Both the position numbers and the translations under genes were made by a program. Shown here piece by piece: positions 30,740 to 41,029 of a stretch of DNA of 64,000 nucleotides (its first letter is position 1; each line of letters opens with the position of its first letter). This DNA is from Lucinisca nassula. Its lineage: Eukaryota > Mollusca > Bivalvia > Lucinida > Lucinidae. The stretch spans positions 134,424,029 through 134,488,028 of the forward strand of contig OY757015.1 in NCBI GenBank assembly GCA_963580285.1, in the 5' to 3' direction. The notes beneath the pieces were generated by a model. That model had not been told where the DNA came from and searched no databases. It saw only the letters and a program-made list of their open reading frames with translations.

Positions 30740-31394
30740 ATTATGAGCAGCTGGAAATTGTGCGGAAGAAATCTGTGGGAGGGAAAAATGCCCCCCAAAA
30801 TTGTCTTGTATTTTAACGTAAACAACCACCGCGACTAGTCCTGTTAAAAAAGACCCTACTAACGTTCAGTCACTCCGTAGGGTCTTGTGTCCTTCCATAC
30901 AAAAAGTGGAAATTCTGCAAATCGCATCAATATTCAATTCTGGTGGCATGTTCAATAAGAAGGATATGATCATATGATGAATAACATAAAAACCTTACGT
31001 TTGGCAAAGCAGCTTTCTTGTTTTTAACCTGTAAGTGCATGTAAACGTTAACTTTTCACAAAACGCGACTCTGTACAGGGTCGCCGATGTAAACAATATG
31101 GCCGTTCATTTCCGTAATTTGTCCGGTGAATCCCGGTGATGATCGTAAAGGCAAAGATAAAACCCAGTACTTGTTTCTCCGTACCGTGTATGAGAATAGA
31201 ATAGAATTATTTCACCAATTATGGACCCTCGCGGGTACATAAAAACTACATGCAATGAGAATTTATGAATGTCTGTCTGCTTGGAATATTCGGAAGTGGG
31301 CAATAATAATTGTGTTTGACCTTGTTGCTGCGAATCTGCAGTTTCTAGAACTGAAAATGGAGTAATTTACTGATATGAACTTAGGCACAGCCTT
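30740..31394. other. Low-repeat stretch without a supported gene
   Basis: Contains a G/C-mixed area with an inverted pair around AGACCCTACTAACG / CCGTAGGGTCTTG (30850-30890) and a minus-strand frame (31106-31303) without motifs. It could be promoter-proximal DNA of a gene outside what I can recognise. Confidence 0.35.
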
Positions 31395-32795
31395 AATACT
31401 GTAGTGGTAGGATATGGAAGGGTAGGATAGGAGTAAGGGTAAGGTAGCAGTAGGGGCAGGGGTGGGGTATAGGTAGGATAGGGTATTGTAGGGGTGGGGT
31501 AGGTTAGAGGTTACTGTTAGGGTAAGGTAGGAGGTAGGGTGGGTTAGGATAGGGGAAAGGGTATGGGTAGGTAGGGGTATGGTAGCGGAAGAGGTAGGTG
31601 CGAGGGAATGGGTATGGGAATGGATACGGTTGGGGTAGGGGTATGATAGGGGAAGGGGGTAGGGGTATGGTAAGGGGTAGGGTTTATATGCATGGACAGT
31701 CCGACTCGCACCACTTTGCCTGGACAGGCTTAGATTTCTAAGAGGTTTACCAGTAATCGTGTGCGGTCAGCATGATGCTCCCAATCTATTTTTCAAAGAC
31801 CCCATGGGCGAGGGCCGACAGTTGGGTTGGGCGGGGTAGGTGGTCTGGTAGTGGCAAGGGGTAGTGTAGTGGTAAGGGGTAGGATAGGGTGGTGTAAGGT
31901 TAAGGGGTAGGAATTGGTTAGGGTTTAGGGCAGGGGTATGATAGAGGTAAGGGGTAGGGTTGGGTAAGGGGTAGGGGCTGGGATATAGGAAAGGGTAGGG
32001 ATATTGGGTGGGCAAGTAGGGTAAGGGGTATGGGAATGTGGTAGGATAGGTGTATTGGGCTGGTAGGGGGTTGGGTAGGGGTATGGTTTGGGTAGGCAAG
32101 GGTATTGTGATGGAAGGGGTAGGGGTAAGAAGTAGGGACTGGGGTATGGGATGGGGGTAGGTTAGGGGTGGGGTAGGATAAGTGTAGGGGTATGGGGCGT
32201 GGTAGGGTATGGGTAGTCGAAGGGGTAGGGGTAAGAGGTAGGGGCTGGGGTATGGGTTAGGGTTAGGGGTGGGGTAGGGTAAGTGTAGGGGTAGGGGGCG
32301 TGGTAGGTATGGGTAGCGGAAGGGGTAGGGATAAGAGGTAGGGGCTGTGGTATGGGATGGGGGTAGGGTAGGGGTACGGGGCATGGTAGGGGAAGTGATA
32401 GGGTATTGGTAAGAGGTAGTGGCTATGGTATGGATATTGGTATGGTAGCGGGTGGGTAGGTAGGGGTAAGGGGTATGGTTGGGGTATGGTAGCGGAAGAG
32501 GTAGGTGCGAGGGAAAGGGGATAGGTATGGGGTAGGGTATGGGAATGGATATGGTTGGGGTAGGATATGATAGGGGAAGGGGGTAGGGGTATGGGCTGGG
32601 GTATGGTAAGGGGTAGGGGCTTGGGTATGGGTAGGGGTGAGGTAGGTGTAAGGTTAGTGGGATGGTGTATAGTAGGGGAAAGGGGTAGGGGTATTGTAGG
32701 GGAAGGGGGTAGGGTAGGGGTATGATAGGGGTGGGTAGAGGCTAGGGGGTGGTATGAGGAGGGTGTGTATAGGGTAGGGTATAATTGGATAGGGT
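31395..32795 (+). repeat. G-rich degenerate array (GGGGTAGGGGTATGG-type)
   Basis: About 1.4 kb of units built from GGGGTA, GGGTAAG, GGTATGG and GGTAGGG, with strong G/C strand asymmetry. A longer sub-repeat recurs (GTAGCGGAAGAGGTAGGTGC at 31583 and 32480; GGTAGGGGTAAGAGGTAGG at several places). It is split by a SINE a fragment at 31682-31818. The proline/tyrosine-rich minus-strand frame across it is a by-product of the repeat. Confidence 0.85.
31682..31818 (-). mobile_element. SINE-like family a, fragment inside the G-rich array
   Basis: Minus strand CTTTGAAAAATAGATTGGG, CACACGATTACTGGTAAACC and GACTGTCCATGCATATAAAC match the 5' half of family a. The 3' tail is missing and array sequence resumes on both sides. 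Confidence 0.75.
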
Positions 32796-33768
32796 GGCCC
32801 CTTGCTTGATTCTTTCCTTGAAGAAGTTGCCTTTCCTTTTACAACTACGCAGACAAAGCAAAACCATGTGAAATAGTCGAAACCACTACAGCTTCTAATT
32901 TCAAATGAGTGACAGAATGCTTAAAACCTCTGTTTCTCTTTAAAAAAATCCCTGGCAACACGCAACGCAAACAACGGCTATGTTTGATGTTGTTCTATTC
33001 AGATCAGTTTTCCGCGAACAGTGACGTCACTGGTTTCGGCAGGCATCGAAACATCCCGAAGTGAAATCCAATATGGTGGACGGATAAAAAACAGTACCTA
33101 ACGTTTCGTGGATATTTTTAGGATAATATTGAATATTTTTGGGCTTATTTTGAACAGAGAACGACACAGAACAAAACAGTTCTGTGACTTATATCGGATG
33201 ACATTATAAAACCAGTGATTTTCCCGTTTCTTAACGGAATTTGCAGTTTTTCGCGGTTGGGACTCATGACCTTACAGGAAAGCAGCGTAGCGTAATGTAT
33301 GGAAGGTCATGAGTTCAGGACTACCACCGCGATCGACTGCTACACACGGAATCGATTATGCAGTAGCTTGATGAATGACACTAAGAGTCTTTAAAATTAA
33401 AATGGTCTTCAAATAAGCACAACACATTCTGTAAAATACCTTGTAAAGCATTCTTTGAACTGCAGAAATTCTGTATTTAAAATGGCGATTTGTTTTGGTT
33501 TACAAACTTATAGTTGCGACGTCAGTTGTGACGTAATTTGCTGCGCACTACTATGTTACTGTATTTCTGTGAGCATGGTTAGTGTAGGCCTACTAATCAG
33601 TTATATAATTTAAAAGGAATTTTTTTTTTTTTTCGGCGGATACCGAAAATATATCCTCAACACACTCGATGAAACGTTCCCGGCATCAATCTTTAAAAAG
33701 TAATTATTCTCTTTGCCTTCATTTCTTCACGTTGCAATATAACTATGCTATATAAATGATGTAATAAA
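32796..33768. other. Unassigned stretch with palindromic motifs
   Basis: No gene was recognised. It contains GTGACGTCACTGG (33022), an inverted pair GACTCATGACCTT / AAGGTCATGAGTTC (33260-33314), and TTGCGACGTCAGTTGTGACG (33514). It looks like one or two diverged MITEs. A T13 run lies at 33619-33631. Confidence 0.4.
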
Positions 33769-33912
33769 GAGGTTATGATATGGCGAAGGTGTGCCTCTAA
33801 GTCATATTGGCACCGGTGTGTCATATTGGCCCTCGGGCTAAAGCCCTCAGGCCAATATAACAAACCGGTGCCAATATGCTTAGAGGCACACCTTTACCAT
33901 ATAATAACCTCT
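33769..33912. repeat. 144-bp near-complete palindrome
   Basis: AGAGGTTATGATATGG, AAGGTGTGCCTCTAAG, CATATTGGCACCGGT and CATATTGGCCCTCGGGCT on the left are mirrored by AGCCCTCAGGCCAATAT, ACCGGTGCCAATATG, CTTAGAGGCACACCTT and CCATATAATAACCTCT on the right. There is essentially no loop at 33840/33841. It sits at the left edge of a family 3 MITE. Confidence 0.85.
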
Positions 33913-34198
33913 ATGTATTATTTTCGATAATCCACTAGTTGATTAAATATGCAAATTAGCTAGATACGTCCCGTAACGTTACATGTACGACGTCCTTAAC
34001 GACGTCGCGTTTACTAACGGCTGAATATTGACATTTTTGTAAACAAATCGTGAATAAAATGAGTTTAAAATGTCATATAATAAATAGAATCTTGCATTCG
34101 TGCTCATGTATTATTGAATTTATTAAACTCGTTGAGGAAAAGGGATGAAATGCTCGGCAAAGCCTCGCATTTTATCCCTTTTCCTCAACTCGTTTAAT
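33913..34198. mobile_element. MITE family 3, left end missing
   Basis: Nearly identical to 1735-2040, including GATACGTCCCGTAACGTTAC and the ATGTATTATTGAATTTATTA palindrome. Its left end is replaced by the 144-bp palindrome and its right end is cut at CTCGTTTAATAG. Confidence 0.75.
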
Positions 34199-34429
34199 AG
34201 CAAACACACGGAGTGTTTGCTTTACTGTAGAGAGGCTGGAACAACATACTTAGGCACCCAAATCTCGCCTGGAAATTGTTCTATTTCTCGCGATAATCCG
34301 CCATCTTTACAGAGTTCATGAGAATTGTATTCACATCCAAAAATTACTCTTCAAAAGCAAAAGGAGTCAAGTCCCATTACAAAAGAAACACAAAAAGCGT
34401 CGAAATAATTTTAAAAGGCTCTTTTCGAA
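34199..34429. other. Unassigned stretch
   Basis: Begins with AGCAAACACACGGAGTGTTTGC, a short hairpin. Nothing else is recognisable. Confidence 0.35.
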
Positions 34430-34700
34430 GACCGTTCCATCAAACGCTGAAGTTTGATCGCGGTAAAGTTTCGAAACTACGTCACGCGCACTGAGCCGAA
34501 AAAGGTTAGCCGGTAAAATCCAGCACCGCGCTTGGACCAACGAATTACCGGAGCATTTACCGAAGCATTTACCGGGGCTTCTCGGTAGTGTGGAAAACGC
34601 TTCTCGTCTGGCCAAGCAATTAAAACTTTTCACAAACTATTGCTCAGGAACATAAAATAAAGCCCTGAAAATAGTTGGGGACACAAAAAGCTTTCTGGCT

Positions 34701-35160
34701 GAACCCGTCGTTGCGCCCCAGACCGTTTCCCCCCTAATCGTTTCGCCCAAAAGAGATTTCCTCCCTGGTCGCCCCTCCCCACCCCTGGTCGTTTCGTCCC
34801 CCTAGTCGTTTCGCCCACTTTCCAAGGTAAAACTAATTTCCACTGCAGAAATTTTATTCATCTTTAACTTAACAGAGGTGAGAAGAGGCAAATATTAAAG
34901 TAGCATCATCGCCCTCTCACGTGAGTCTAAGGATAGCTGATCCATAGTTACTGGCCGACATCGGGCCATAAAAGTGGCTACTCGGGTTGTTGTGACAAGA
35001 ACTTGTTACACAAAAATTATTGATTGTTTGTTTGATTTATGGTTTGGGGGCGAAACGACTACGGTTTGGGGGCGAAACGACTAGGGGCCATAAAGGGAGG
35101 CCAAACCACTAGAGTGGGTGGGGGGAGGAACGTCTTGGGAGCGAAACGTCTTGCTACCAG
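34701..35160. mobile_element. MITE with repeated CGTTTCGCCC motifs
   Basis: Absent from the homologous place near 46020. The ends GAACCCGTCGTTGCGCCC and GGGAGCGAAACGTCTTGC are roughly inverted, with CTGGCT on both sides (34695-34700, 35161-35166). The motif GTCGTTTCGCCC and its complement GGGGCGAAACGAC are repeated six or more times, in opposite orientations left and right. Confidence 0.65.
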
Positions 35161-35999
35161 CTGGCTACCTGTGGATTTCTACCTTGCCAAGATTTATAAA
35201 GTGATGATGATCCCCAAATCCATAGCATAATGCTAGTGCTTCAGGACACGTTAAAGTGCCCATGCTTCAAATTAACTGAATCACCCTATGTAATTTTCTG
35301 CCCATGAAGTGGACACAGGACAAAAACTGGAGCATCGTCAAACTAAGGCTTTGTGCAAAGCAGCTGTGGAGCTAAAACAATTGCTTTGGGTTTAATCACA
35401 CGCCAACCCTGGTTGATCAGTTTGTGTCATCTCCCAGAGAAAGGGACTAAAGAGATAGAAGAGTTAGCAGAGGAGAAGTGAGGGAGGGACAGGGGAGAAA
35501 GGTAAAAATGAATAAAAGTGTACAAATAGAAGAGATAACAACACTCCTTTTCTACCCCTACCTGCCGCAAGGACAGCAGGCCTCGCCCAACTTTAAATCA
35601 ATATATGTTGTACTCCGGTCACATGTGCCTCACAACAGAACAAATTAAAAACTTTGAAAACAGTTCGATGTAGTTTATGGAAGATCCCTCTTGAATCACT
35701 CAAAGATCCCTGAAGTGACAATATTCTTTGGAAGTTGGCCCTTTAGTCTGATGCTCCTGCCGATGAAGGTGGGCTGGTAGCAGATGCCGGTCCATATACC
35801 CAAGGGAGTATCCTCTACTGGTCGCTGCTTTCAGGTCGGAGAACCTGCAAGCATGGATGCCCAGAGATAGATGATGCCCGAAATTGACATCTTGCTGTTA
35901 ATGCTGTCGAATTTGCAGGCTAAGGTGTTGTATCACTCGAGAGGTAATGCTGGTAGTCACCTCTGACAAACCGAGTTGCTCGCCGTTGTACCGTCTCGA

Positions 36000-36450
36000 G
36001 CTGATGCTATATGTGGGCCCCATACTGATGTGGCATAATCCAGGATAAGTCTTATCATAGTCACTACATCATGCTTTAACATCTTCAGACCAGCTGGTTA
36101 TCTTCCTTCCAAAGAACCACCAGGCTGCTGTTTGGCTTTTAACAGTTGCATCAAAAAAGGATGTCAAGGTACTTTCAAGTTTTTAAGATTGACAGTACAT
36201 GGCTGTATTCCATTTTAGACATTGCTGTAGTCTGTAAAGATCCCTCTGAAGTGCTGCAGTATCAGCCATGCTGGAGATCTTGTGGTATAAAAGGCTGTTA
36301 TTAGCAAAGAAGTGAACTCCAGAGCTGACTTTCTGTGGCAGGTCATTTATGCATGGGCAGAACAACAATGGTCTGAGAATGGCACCTTGAGGGACACCGG
36401 ATACAGCTTGGGCAATCGCGGTAATCAGGCCTTTTTATCAGGTCTGGTTA
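36000..36450 (-). pseudogene. CR1/L2-like LINE reverse transcriptase remnant
   Basis: The minus strand reads INDLPQKVSSGVHFFANNSL then ADTAALQRDLYRLQQ, the part of the RT that spans the catalytic FADD box. Here it is FANN, so both Asp are replaced. Downstream fragments carry the EYASSVW-type tail in broken frames. Inactive. Confidence 0.7.
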
Positions 36451-36799
36451 TCCCTTGTTGGTCAGAAAGCTCTAGATCCACTGTAAGTGATTTATATTTT
36501 GTCGTGTCTGAGCTTGACAGTGCTCATGTGGAACTTTGCCAAACACCCCCTCTCTGTATATATATCTATCTATCCTTACTGCTTTAGGTCACATTTGGCT
36601 ATTGCTCACTTGAGATTTGAAGGACAAACGCCTACGCGGTAATCATGACATTGTGGTAAGGATCTTAAACCTGCAGAGGAGAAATTCTTTCTGCACGGGG
36701 GTGGTGGAGTGGGGCTCAGTTATCGTCCCGATCCGAAGGACGGTGCACTTTGTGACATTCATCCCTACAAATGATGCCAGTGGAACATGTTCTTCGGAT

Positions 36800-36880
36800 A
36801 CTTAACTGTATTGTCGCTGCCGGGAATCGAACCGGGGGTCTCTAGCATCAGAGGCAAGTGGTTTAACCCGTAAGCAACCA
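36800..36880 (-). other. tRNA-like SINE head
   Basis: Minus strand: GGTTGCTTACGGGTTAAACC, GCTAGAGACC and CCCGGTTCGATTCCCGGC, with a good B box. The D-arm and acceptor are not convincing as a tRNA gene. The homologous position at 47945-48000 is more decayed. Read as a SINE fragment. Confidence 0.5.
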
Positions 36881-37420
36881 CTGTTGGTATGTTTTTGATG
36901 TTCAACACCACTATTCTTTCTTTCTATATATATATATATATACACGCAAGGCCCTACACAGTAAGCATGTAATTTAAATAGGTAGGGATCTTTCTTTCTA
37001 CTTATACTCCGATCGGTCCATTACTCGCAGGAGGTGTTCTCCCTGCACGGGAGTGGGGGGGGGGGGGGTAAACTATTAACTACCTAAATGGTGTAAATGA
37101 GGAGTGTGTTTGCTCAAAAGGCAGTGCCTTTATTTCATATTAAATTCAATAATACATGAACACTCATGTAAGATCCTCTATATATCGTACGGGTGAGTTA
37201 ACGTAATGCATAACAGCCCTCTAAGAGATACTATAAGAACACTAGAAGCTTTCAGACGAAAAAATGGCATCGCAAATTTCCTTTAGAGACGGCGTGCACT
37301 CTATACCAAACAAGTGCGGTCATAGTGAAGACACTCGGAAACTAAACGGAGCTATTGGTGACATGTCAAATGACATTCGTACACCAGGACATTTGGTATG
37401 AAAAGTTAATCCCTAGCTTT
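36881..37420. other. Unassigned stretch
   Basis: Contains a (TA)n run (36926-36941), a G10 run (about 37054) and a family 3 fragment (AAATTCAATAATACATGAAC at 37142 to AGATCCTCTA at 37179). No supported gene. Confidence 0.4.
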
Positions 37421-37430
37421 CACCAAAGAG

Positions 37431-37720
37431 CCCATCGGGGCTTGAAGAAATAGATGGGCTGAACGATGCTACCACGCAGAGCTGAAACTGACCGCACACG
37501 AGTACTGGTAAACCACTTAGAGATCTAAGCCTGACCAGGCAAAGCGGCGCGAGTCGGCCCGTCGATGATTATAAACCCTATTGGTTTCATTGGGCGACAG
37601 GGCTTGAGGTGTCATTTCATCTCAATGTCGGGTAACAGTCCCATAAAATTGGAAGCAACGTCTCCAAAATGACCTATACAGTGTTGACGGGGACGTTAAA
37701 CCTCAAATCAAACAAGCAAA
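37431..37720 (+). mobile_element. SINE-like family a
   Basis: Starts CCCATCGGGGCTTGAAG and ends GTTGACGGGGACGTTAAACC with CAAATCAAACAAGC. The direct repeat CACCAAAGAG lies at 37421-37430 and 37725-37734. It is inserted next to, or into, a LINE C-terminal fragment on the other strand. Confidence 0.82.
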
Positions 37721-37734
37721 ATCTCACCAAAGAG

Positions 37735-38185
37735 GTAAACTTAGCTACACAACCCTCAGCACCTTCAGATGTCGAATTGATCGAATCGGGAAGGGCATTC
37801 CAATTTCTAATGGTTCGAGGTAAGAATATCAGTTCTTGCAGTAAGGTCTGAAAGGCCAACGAATGGTGATTTTACTGTGCCTAGCTTGGGGAGCAAGGTC
37901 ATCAGCTGGGTTGCTGGCAGTACCTTTTAGACATTTGTATAAAAGTATGAGCCTACTGTCTCTTCTCTTTGAGAGACTCCCATCTTAATTTTCCTAGTAT
38001 TCCAGTCATGCTCCCAGTTTCAAAGCAGTAATTGCTTGTAACAAATCTTGCAGCTCTATTCTGATTTTTTTTTTTAATTTCTTCATTAAGGACCACTTCT
38101 CTGGGGTCCGAGATACTACTGCCATATTCCAAGATTGGGCGAACAAGTCTTTTATATCATTACTAAAAGACAGGATTTTCATGCC
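37735..38185 (-). pseudogene. LINE C-terminal fragment
   Basis: Minus strand: WNMAVVSRTPEKWSLMKKLK (about 38130), a frameshifted middle, then LPRTIRNWNALPDSINST (37820-37765) and VAKFTSLVR. This is the typical C-terminus of CR1/jockey-like LINE ORF2. It is broken by at least two shifts. Confidence 0.75.
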
Positions 38186-38379
38186 GGGGGGTCTGGTTCC
38201 AAGCTTACCCACGTACAGGTAACCAGCAGATAAAAGTAGGTGTTGCTTGGTCTTGGTGGGCTGGCTACCTATCGGGGCCATAAAACTGATAAGGATTATA
38301 GAATATAATTGACTGTAATAATCAGCTGCTGTCCATATATTTATCAAATACCTTCAAAAATTGGACATAAATTATGCTT

Positions 38380-39310
38380 CAAAAACAATGATTTATTTAT
38401 TTATTTATTAACATTTAAAATAGAAAAAAAAATCTAGTTTTGTGTAGTAGAAAATAAAATAGCAAACTTGACTGAAATCAGAAAACGATTTTATCTGAAT
38501 GTCAATTTAGGTTAGGAAGAAATTGACTTGATAGTATATTGTGGGTGCTCGTTTGAACTGCCTGATTAAGACAATTCTAATGAGCACCCAAAATCTATAT
38601 TTTATTTAAAAAAAAATCTAAACTGAGATTAGAATGAGATAAGCCTGGACATCTGTTTTATTCATTCAGCCATTCCATCATTTGTATCGATTTTAGTTAA
38701 TTTATTTTACTAAGACTGCCTGTGTATAATTCATTTTACTTTTTATTTTTCTTCTTCTATAAAAAGAAAAACAAGAAGAAGAATGGAAAAATCTTTCTAT
38801 TATATCAAATTTAAAAACAATTCTTGCGTTCAAACATTATTTATTTATTTATTTATTTATTTATCAGAAGAAGCTGTTTTCTATACTGTCAACTAATAAT
38901 TTTTCAACAAATTTGAAGCTTTAATTTTTTATAATTTATTTATTTATTTATTTATTTTTTTATTTTGTATATTAGAACTAAATATGCTATATAATTAACC
39001 TTATGAAGTATGTTTGTATTTTGTTTCTTTGTAATTTTAAAAAAAAATACATTAATCATGACTAAATTGTTTTGTTTGTCTATTGAAACCAATTATGGAT
39101 GTGCCTGCTGTTACATAATTGAGATAACAAGGTTAGCTTCAAACAGAGCAGAGCTGTCAATCACTTATTATTAAAATGTCAATCATTGTGATGTCACAAT
39201 AGGTATCCATTTACAGCCAATTAGATAAACAGAATTTGATGTTAACCCTTCAGAGGTCAGACAAAGAATGACTCAGGTTTTCCTGTGCTCCCTTAAATAG
39301 TCCAGTCCTG
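38380..39310. other. A/T-rich stretch with (TTTA)n runs and a MITE hairpin relic
   Basis: TTTA/TTAT microsatellites lie at about 38396, 38837 and 38935. A decayed family 1 hairpin (GGGTGCTCGTTTGAACTGCC / GACAATTCTAATGAGCACCC) is at 38541-38590. No gene is seen. Confidence 0.55.
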
Positions 39311-39316
39311 TCTTTA

Positions 39317-39577
39317 AACACGCCTATACAAATACACTGTAAATGTTATCGCCGAAAAAGCGAAAATTTTAAAATGAAAAATTGGAATATATTTTTTTTT
39401 GCATTTCTGCTCATATTATAGATTATGGGTTCTCGTTATAACCGCATCATCGGGGCGGTTCTAACGAGTACCCACAACAGAAATAAAAAAATAAGGTTTG
39501 CCCCTGTAAACTTCAGTTTTTCTATATAAACGTGGGGTTCAAGGGGGGCAAAATTATATAGGCGTGTTTTCGTGATG
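39317..39577 (+). mobile_element. MITE family 1, copy L
   Basis: The left end is slightly truncated (AAACACGCCTATACAAATAC); the right end is AGGCGTGTTTTCGTGATG. Hairpin at about 39428-39470. It abuts LINE codons for PQDVKEAA at 39580-39600, so it lies at the edge of that LINE fragment. Confidence 0.82.
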
Positions 39578-39579
39578 TG

Positions 39580-40052
39580 CTGCCTCTTTTACATCCTGAG
39601 GACACTGGTGAAGATTTCACCTCACTGAGGAAACCGAGCGTTCTATTTGCCTTAGTACACATGTTGCTTTTGTGTGAATAGTGTGTGATTGTCACACCAA
39701 GGTATCTTTCATGGAATCCACATTCTCGAGGATCGTGCCCCCTAATGTGTAAAAAGCCTCGATTTTATTGGTTCCCTTCATAGTCATCTGCTAGGGCTGA
39801 AATCTCATTCCCAGTTTTCGCGTCCAACATCCCAATCTATAAATATCATTCGCAAGTTTCAATGAGTCCTCTGTAGCTCTAATTTCCCGGTAGCAAACTC
39901 AGTCGTCTGTGAACAGTTTTATTTCTGAGATAATGTCAGTGGAAATAACATTAATGTACAGGGAGAATAACAGTGGACTAAGTACATGTCCTTGTGGAAC
40001 CCAGACAAAACTGGATTCACCCGTGCTGTTTTCTGTAGCAAAGAAATAGAGG
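39580..40052 (-). pseudogene. CR1/L2-like LINE RT fragment
   Basis: Minus strand: TGESSFVWVPQGHVLSPLLF and LYINVISTD, then LFTDD (the catalytic FADD box with T for A, both Asp kept). Broken frames with IYRLGCWTRKLGMRFQP follow, and the segment ends in CPQDVKEAA. Multiple stops. The same family occurs at 48655-49200 and 52137-52770. Confidence 0.8.
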
Positions 40053-40200
40053 AGATTTGATTTTTTCATTGTAAGATCGAATTTTATTTCATCGAATGGA
40101 CACCAAAACAGTCTTTTCACGAGTGGCGTAGCCACTCGTGAAAGTACTAGTTTTGGTGTTAATGAGTGAAATAAAATTTTACCTTACAGTCAAAAAAATC
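40053..40200. repeat. Palindromic MITE core
   Basis: GATTTTTTCATTGTAAG, AATTTTATTTCATCGAATG, CACCAAAAC and TTTCACGAGTGGC are mirrored by GCCACTCGTGAAA, GTTTTGGTG, GAGTGAAATAAAATTTT and CAAAAAAATC. It has truncated the LINE on its left. Confidence 0.75.
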
Positions 40201-40542
40201 AAATTTTCTGTCTCTTACATGTTTTAAAACGGCAAAATTTAGCCTCACTTATCGCGTCACGCACCTCCAGTGAGTACTAACTTTGTTCCTGGTCGTTTCG
40301 CGTCAATTTAATGGTGTCCAACATATTTACTGGGTATAATATTGGGCGTAAACTAAAACCTGAGAAATAGCCTGAGATGATATTTTTATGAATGGTTACT
40401 GAAATAATTGACAGATAAGTTTCCCAAAGAAGGTGCGGATAGATCTAACGTCGCGCGACAAAATACTTGACGTCAGCGTCGAAAATGATGTCATAAACGT
40501 CTACGTGATGTGTTAACGGGCTTTGCGTCAATTCTTATACTG

Positions 40543-40577
<35 letters not shown>

Positions 40578-41029
40578 ATCATCTGACAATGGATAAACTG
40601 ATCACAGAATTAGATTGGGAGAAAAAAGTAGTCCCAAACAGTGACAGTAGTAAATACATGGTTAGTGTCTTTAATAATAAAATATATTACATGCATGACA
40701 GAGAAATACTATGATTTCTACCTGACATAAACTTGGTATTTTCCTTTTTGCTAAGAAGAAATATTTCCCCTTAGCCGGGAAAATAAATCTCTTTAGCTGG
40801 AAATACTTTATGTACAAGATACAAGATACCGCTAGTGCACTGCAATCGTTACATTCAAACGCGGGAAAGTTTCAGCACGTCGACGTTATTCATGACGTCA
40901 ATGCAATGACGCCTGGGAAGATATCAATCAACAAACGTTCAGAAAGCGTGACGTTTGAGTCTGATGCAACGCTGAAACAAAAGAAAACATGGATACGAGC
41001 ATTGAATAGGATGTACGTTTTGCTTTATT
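40201..41029. other. MITE-like stretch with CRE-type motifs and a short open frame
   Basis: Starts with sequence like 3900-4150 (ACTGGGTATAATATTGGG at 40335). It has TTGACGTCAGCG (40488), a T-rich run (40542-40569) and CATGACGTCAATG (40895). A 41-codon frame from the ATG at 40590 (MDKLITELDWEKKVV) contains VSVFNNKI, also encoded in the MITE at 42897-43390, so it is likely transposon-derived. No host gene. Confidence 0.45.

Larger units (their letters stand above)
34430..36880 (-). repeat. Diverged duplicate, copy 1: LINE 3' part plus tRNA-like segment
   Basis: Aligns by eye along its length with 45740-48015. Shared landmarks are CCGAAGCATTTACCGG, ATAGCATAATGCTAGTGCTT, CAAGGACAGCAGGCC, CCGAGTTGCTCGCCGTTG, GGTCATTTATGCATGGGCAG and CAATCGYGGTAATCAGG. 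Minus-strand LINE coding remnants are at 36450-36000. A tRNA-like end lies at 36805-36880. The segment contains an extra 460-bp insertion at 34701-35160. Confidence 0.7.

Noticed and set aside
31767..32384. A 205-codon minus-strand frame rich in Pro, Tyr and Thr
   Set aside because: It is the complement of the G-rich array. Its composition follows from the GGGGTA units, there is no domain, and stops are absent only because of low complexity.
40590..40715. A 41-codon plus-strand frame (MDKLITELDWEKK)
   Set aside because: Part of it (VSVFNNKI) is shared with a MITE at 42897-43390, so it is more likely repeat sequence than a gene.
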